Below are positions 60,592-64,000 of a stretch of DNA of 64,000 bases, in pieces. Below the pieces are notes generated by a model. That model was not told where the DNA came from. It was given only the letters and a program-made list of their open reading frames with translations, and made no database searches. Every line of letters starts with the position of its first letter. Position 1 is the stretch's first letter. The position numbers and the translations under genes are program-made. Origin of the DNA: Devosiaceae bacterium. GTDB lineage: Bacteria; Pseudomonadota; Alphaproteobacteria; Rhizobiales; Devosiaceae. The stretch spans positions 4,800 to 68,799 of the forward strand of contig JAKISW010000013.1 in NCBI GenBank assembly GCA_021648375.1, in the 5' to 3' direction.

Positions 60592-60628
60592 GCTTTCCAG
60601 CGAAGCGAATTTTACTTCGCTGGAAAGC
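60592..60628 (-). other. Perfect 14-bp stem-loop between the binding-protein and tctB genes
   Basis: GCTTTCCAGCGAAG (60592-60605) and its complement (60615-60628) enclose a 9-nt loop, 8 bases past the stop of the binding-protein gene. On the minus strand no T-run follows. Such structures protect upstream mRNA 3' ends and raise the level of the binding protein above the permease. Confidence 0.8.
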
Positions 60629-60635
60629 ATTTGTT

Positions 60636-61625
60636 TTATTTGAGTGCTTCGCGTTCTGCACGGATCAAGTCAACAAATTGACTCATGTATTCGTACCCGT
60701 TGTCAAAGCGTACTTGCAGCTCTTCCGGCCCTGCATAAGTGACTTCCACGTCGATCTTTGCCATTTCGGCAGCAAATTCTTCGCTTAATGTCACCCGGCG
60801 CACCGCGTCTGCAAGAATCTGAAAACCCTCTGGGTTTTGTTCTTTAAACGCAGTGGTAACACCCAACGCTCTAACCAATGTAAAGCTAGGAATGTTAAGC
60901 TCGGGCACCTGCTCTGTGAACGTGGCGGCATCTGGCCAATTGGGATTTCTCCGATCGGCCAACGCGCCAAGAACTTTGAACTCGTCTGCAAGAGTAGCAA
61001 GATCGCCCGGACGCTCCACACCAAAATCTACGTGTCCACCAGCAACAGCAGCGACGACTTCATTTCCGCCCTGAAAGGCAACTTGCCGGAAATCTACATT
61101 TGCAGCCTGTTCAGTCAATATCGTGGAAATGTAACTGTCACCACCTGTCCCAGGCACACCAACAGTGATTTCTCCTGGGCGGCTTTTTGCGTCTTCCAGC
61201 AGTTCTGTCAGGTTATCCCAGGGTGCATCCTTACGGGCAAACCAAAGGTTTTCCTGCTCAGCCAACTGACCGAGCGCTTTAAAGCTGTCAACGGTGTAGC
61301 TTGGCGAAGAAAACAAAAGCGTGTTTGCCAGGTGAGGCAAAATGAAGCCAACAATAGTGTGAGAAGAATCAGCTAGCCCATTAACGTACTCCCAACCAAG
61401 TTCACCGCCTGCTCCGGGTCGGTTGACGATTACAACTCGTTGCCCGAGCTCATCTTCAAGCATTTTTGCGAAAGGAATAAGCGTTTGATCAAGCCCACCC
61501 CCTGCCGGGAACGGGATAACCAAGTCGACTCGCCGATCCGGCCATGCGTCTGCAAAAGCACTAGAGGCGGTTAGTGTCAGGACGACAGCCAATGTAACAG
61601 CCTTTTTTATGTAAGATTTGTTCAC
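60636..61625 (-). CDS. Tripartite tricarboxylate transporter substrate-binding protein (Bug/TctC family)
   Basis: The protein has 329 residues. The start is GTG at 61625 with GGGAG 7 nt upstream; the frame remains open further upstream without support. A signal peptide (VNKSYIKKAVTLAVVL.., cleaved after SSAFA) precedes the Bug fold: RVDLVIPFPAGGGLDQT, VVIVNRPGAGGELGWEYV and GTGGDSYISTILTEQA. Asp-type residues in the first loop suggest a carboxylate or amino acid ligand, typical of the family. It is the first gene of the operon, divergent from the LysR gene. Confidence 0.92.
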   Translation of the reverse strand: MNKSYIKKAVTLAVVLTLTASSAFADAWPDRRVDLVIPFPAGGGLDQTLIPFAKMLEDELGQRVVIVNRPGAGGELGWEYVNGLADSSHTIVGFILPHLANTLLFSSPSYTVDSFKALGQLAEQENLWFARKDAPWDNLTELLEDAKSRPGEITVGVPGTGGDSYISTILTEQAANVDFRQVAFQGGNEVVAAVAGGHVDFGVERPGDLATLADEFKVLGALADRRNPNWPDAATFTEQVPELNIPSFTLVRALGVTTAFKEQNPEGFQILADAVRRVTLSEEFAAEMAKIDVEVTYAGPEELQVRFDNGYEYMSQFVDLIRAEREALK

Positions 61626-61906
61626 GTTATTGCTCCCTATTTTGTTACAAATTTCGCGAGTGCGACGTTCGCTTGCCAAGCAAAATTGACCTAAGTTGTT
61701 CGATGCGACAATTACGCGTCTGCGCTTTTCGATACATATCAATATGGCGGAAAACCGTCCTCACATCGCCGACATAGCATGCCAACTGCGAAGCCTAGTT
61801 ATACTAGTTGATCATCAAGTGATAATCTGGGGTTATTACATAGTGTTTCTGCTTGACTAAACATTTCCCAACTGACTTGATATAATTGAACACTGAATAA
61901 TTCGGA
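61626..61906. promoter_or_regulatory. Divergent promoter region of the importer operon and LysR gene
   Basis: This 281-bp gap should hold both promoters and the LysR operator. It is AT-rich near the lysR side. I could not single out one T-N11-A box with confidence. Confidence 0.45.
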
Positions 61907-62884
61907 ATGGCATACCGTAAGTGGGTAAGAATGGTTAGGAAAAACAGCACTAAAAAACTGATGCATGCTATGCAAACGCGGCTACGCATGCGCCATTTTT
62001 CCCTTATTAACTCTATTGTTGAACAGGGCTCTATCCATAAAGCGTCTGCGATTCACAGGCTTAGTCAACCCGGCGTCAGCAAGCTCTTGAAAGAGATCGA
62101 AACCATGTTTGAACTGCCGCTGTTCGAACGCGCACCTAGCGGAACGGTGCCGACCGTTTACGGCCTGCGCGTTTATGAAACCTTCAAATCTATTATCACC
62201 GAAATGGAACATTTGGCACAAGAACTCGATGCCATACGTGTCGGCGGCAAGGGAATAATTCGAGTGGGTGTGATCAATTTTATATCCAGGACGATGATAT
62301 CTGAGGCTATCTCAAACCTCCGCAAATCAGGCCAAGAAATCATTGTTCATCTCGTCAACGGCGACACAGAGGCTTTAGTATCTTCGCTCCATGCTTTAGA
62401 ACTCGATTGCGTGGTCGCCAGAAAAACATTTTCAAAAACTGAACCAGAAGTCAATTTCCTGCCCGTCTATCGTCAAGAGCCATGCGTAATTTTCAAGGCC
62501 GATACACCTGTTCAGGCTGAAATGACTGCACCAGATTTGCTCAGACGCTTCGCATGGGTTATCCCAACAAACGGTACACCAGGCAGAGAAGAACTGAACC
62601 GTGTTCTAACCTTAGCTGGAATTACTGACCTCAAGGTTATAGCCGAAAGCAGCGATCTTGATCTGATCTTTAATATAGTACTAAGTGAACCAAATGTTTT
62701 TGCAATTCTTCCTTCGGATATAGGCTTGGAACTATTACAACGCGGTGATATCGAAATGCTGCCGTTCAACTCTGATTTCGAATATGCAGAAGTTGGAATA
62801 ATGGAATTACCGCGCGTTGCACGAAATCCAAATGTAGAGCTTTTCTTCCAGGCTATGATTTCCGCTGCGCAAAAACATGCATAA
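61907..62884 (+). CDS. LysR family transcriptional regulator
   Basis: The protein has 325 residues. The winged HTH is SLINSIVEQGSIHKASAIHRLSQPGVSKLLKEIE, followed by LFERAPSGTVPTVYG. The C-terminal two-lobed effector domain runs from about residue 115. The exact start is uncertain: ATG at 61907, 61931 (GGG upstream) and 61970 are all in frame, and most relatives begin about ten residues before the helix region. It likely activates the divergent tct-dehydrogenase operon in response to its substrate. Confidence 0.9.
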   Translation: MAYRKWVRMVRKNSTKKLMHAMQTRLRMRHFSLINSIVEQGSIHKASAIHRLSQPGVSKLLKEIETMFELPLFERAPSGTVPTVYGLRVYETFKSIITEMEHLAQELDAIRVGGKGIIRVGVINFISRTMISEAISNLRKSGQEIIVHLVNGDTEALVSSLHALELDCVVARKTFSKTEPEVNFLPVYRQEPCVIFKADTPVQAEMTAPDLLRRFAWVIPTNGTPGREELNRVLTLAGITDLKVIAESSDLDLIFNIVLSEPNVFAILPSDIGLELLQRGDIEMLPFNSDFEYAEVGIMELPRVARNPNVELFFQAMISAAQKHA

Positions 62885-62936
62885 GTGATCGTGGGCATTC
62901 TGGGCCTGCCTTGATAAAGTGGAAAACACCTATCTC

Positions 62937-63079
62937 TTACGTAGCTAGTTTTTCATAGGCTGCCGGGCTGATATTTCCAAGGGCAGTGTGCCTGCGTCTT
63001 GGGCTGTAAAAGTCATTTATGTATACAAATATTTTCCTTTCTACATCATAATCTGCTTCTGAAATGATTGCGGAGGATA
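62937..63079 (-). pseudogene. IS3 family transposase, C-terminal fragment
   Basis: On the minus strand the frame reads VYINDFYSPRRRHTALGNIS and ends PAAYEKLAT before a TAA. This is the conserved end of the IS3-family OrfB transposase. The frame runs only about 45 codons upstream before an in-frame TGA, and the DDE catalytic part is missing. It is a remnant, not a mobile element. Confidence 0.85.
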
Positions 63080-63082
63080 TAT

Positions 63083-63205
63083 ATCAAACGGTTTATCGAC
63101 CTGCTCTGGCATATTCTGAAAGCAGGTTACATTGCTCATGGCCTGTTCAGGGATTTGAGTGAAGATGTTCCCCAAGGACCACTGAATTCAAACCTCAGGC
63201 GCTGA
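63083..63205 (+). pseudogene. Possible group II intron reverse transcriptase fragment
   Basis: A 40-residue plus-strand frame contains FIDLLWHILKAGYIAHGLF and EDVPQGPLNSNL. This resembles the LKAGY...G.PQGG..SP..N segment of group II intron reverse transcriptases. It lies directly beside the IS3 remnant and lacks both the catalytic YADD region and a start. The match is short, so the identity is tentative. Confidence 0.45.
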
Positions 63206-63241
63206 AAATATACTAAGCTGCTAACTTGAATACATTAGAAA

Positions 63242-63270
63242 CCCCCACACATGGTGCGGGGGGCTGTTTT
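63242..63270. terminator. Hairpin between the mobile remnants
   Basis: CCCCCACAC and GTGCGGGGG form a 9-bp stem with one mismatch and a short loop, followed on the plus strand by CTGTTTT. It lies at the 3' end of the minus-strand ArdC remnant and could terminate from either side. Confidence 0.5.
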
Positions 63271-63683
63271 ATTGCATCGTCTTAATGAACTGAACCGCTT
63301 CACTGGCTTTGGCAGCAGCGGTAAAGATTGTTTTTTTGTCTGCCTTCATGGCGTTCATCCAGTGCTCTAGATATTGCGCATGGGCAGCTCTTGGTTTTAA
63401 AGAAATGCCAAGTTCTGCACACTGAAAGGCTGCACCAAGCTCGGCCACCAATTCTTCCATGGCATAGGTATCATCTCCGAAACGTTCTGCCATGTTGCGA
63501 TTGCAACGTGACTTCCCTTTTGTCCAATGGGTTAGTTCATGCAATAGCAACATAATAATAGGTTTCGGTTTTACTACCTGATTTTGTATCAAAGAATGCA
63601 CGATCATCTTCTGACAGGTTTTCAATTGAGGAAATGATGTGGTCAGTGACAGATTTATAAAGATCAAGTTTTGCCGGTGACAT
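63269..63683 (-). pseudogene. ArdC-like antirestriction protein, internally deleted and frameshifted
   Basis: A start at 63683 gives SPAKLDLYKSVTDHIISSIE, the N-terminus of ArdC (DUF1738) ssDNA-binding proteins. The frame ends in a TGA just before the metallopeptidase motif. In the next frame the sequence continues LLHELTHWTKGKSR, then AMEELVAELGAAFQCAELGI and a normal ArdC C-terminus to 63269. Most of the central domain, about 200 residues, is missing and a frameshift separates the halves. ArdC proteins protect conjugating plasmids from host restriction, so this marks a former plasmid or integrative element. Confidence 0.8.
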
Positions 63684-63806
63684 TGTCGGCCCTCCTGTGC
63701 GCTACGCCAACATCGAAATTGATGCTGGCCGACACACAGGAAATCTGGCTTCATTATATCAGATGGATTGGGTTTCTTGTTTCTCTCCATGTTATGATTT
63801 GGGAAT

Positions 63807-64000
63807 ATGCAATATCAACAAAACGAACAACCTGAGGCCAAACAACCAAGCGACGAACAAAACAAGTTTGGACATAACCGACCAGCTCCCTCTTTTGTAC
63901 CCGCCAGTGTTGCAACCAAGGAAACTGAGGTGCAGGAAGGTGCAGTTGTAAAGAATGTGGATCAACAGAACGCTTTGCAGGTGCGTGCAGTTGCGTCCAA
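63807..64000 (+). CDS. Unknown protein, 5' part, runs off the window
   Basis: An ATG at 63807 opens a frame that stays open to the last base (64 codons). The product is rich in Gln, Glu and Asn and looks disordered (QYQQNEQPEAKQPSDEQNK). Polar N-terminal regions of this kind occur in plasmid replication and relaxase-associated proteins, but nothing specific can be recognised. TTGGGA lies just upstream. It is next to the ArdC remnant and may belong to the same element. Confidence 0.5.
   Translation, partial: MQYQQNEQPEAKQPSDEQNKFGHNRPAPSFVPASVATKETEVQEGAVVKNVDQQNALQVRAVAS

Overview
The window looks like a chromosomal segment of an alphaproteobacterium of the Hyphomicrobiales (Rhizobiales) type. 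This rests on gene order. A cycM-like cytochrome c gene and pheA are followed by the SRP RNA gene, dnaX, ybaB, recR, rmuC, def, fmt, truA, dapE, dapD, a HAD nucleotidase and argB, and then by engB, yidC, rnpA and rpmH. This is the familiar rhizobial housekeeping block, here with a few extra genes inserted. DnaX has the reduced zinc loop that I recall from that order. No species can be named from the sequence alone.

Layout. 1-5000: the end of an oligopeptide ABC transporter ATPase gene, a GntR/UTRA regulator, a TPR lipoprotein, an M17 aminopeptidase and a 2-hydroxyacid dehydrogenase. 5000-25450: the housekeeping block, covering a tandem-domain cytochrome c, phenylalanine and lysine biosynthesis, DNA polymerase III tau/gamma, recombination, translation initiation, arginine biosynthesis and membrane-protein insertion. 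A strong promoter upstream of rpmH drives the last group. 25700-29800: a TVP38 membrane protein paired with a flavin disulfide oxidoreductase, a histidine kinase without a neighbouring regulator, and tRNA-Arg(ACG).

30390-44610 is a catabolic island. A ribose-type ABC importer is followed by a short hydantoinase/oxoprolinase-A protein and a DUF917 protein. A divergent LuxR/XRE-cupin regulator pair shares a promoter region with concentric inverted repeats. A GAF protein, full-length HyuA and HyuB and an M24 peptidase follow. The likely theme is uptake and ring opening of a cyclic imide, hydantoin or lactam, then hydrolysis of the product. The substrate is unknown.

44710-53650 is a metal and membrane module: an OmpR-type two-component system, a DUF5676 membrane protein, a cyclopropane fatty acid synthase, a Cu(+)-type P1B ATPase with two YHS domains, an ethylbenzene-dehydrogenase-like haem-binding protein, a small His-containing membrane protein, and a stub that resembles only the anchor of a Rieske protein.

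53770-62880 is a second catabolic island. A LysR regulator is divergent from a seven-gene operon: a tripartite tricarboxylate-type importer, an MBL-fold hydrolase and a three-subunit flavin/iron-sulfur amine dehydrogenase of the HcnABC/opine-oxidase type. A RidA imine deaminase converges on the operon from the other strand. 62930-63700 is a graveyard of mobile-element remnants (IS3 transposase tail, possible group II intron reverse transcriptase fragment, deleted ArdC antirestriction gene), and an open reading frame runs off the right edge.

The best candidates for an undescribed system are the ABC/HyuA-short/DUF917/HyuAB/M24 island, the TTT/MBL/HcnABC-like/RidA island and the haem-protein module behind the copper ATPase. 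All gene functions are read from motifs by eye; no database search was run.
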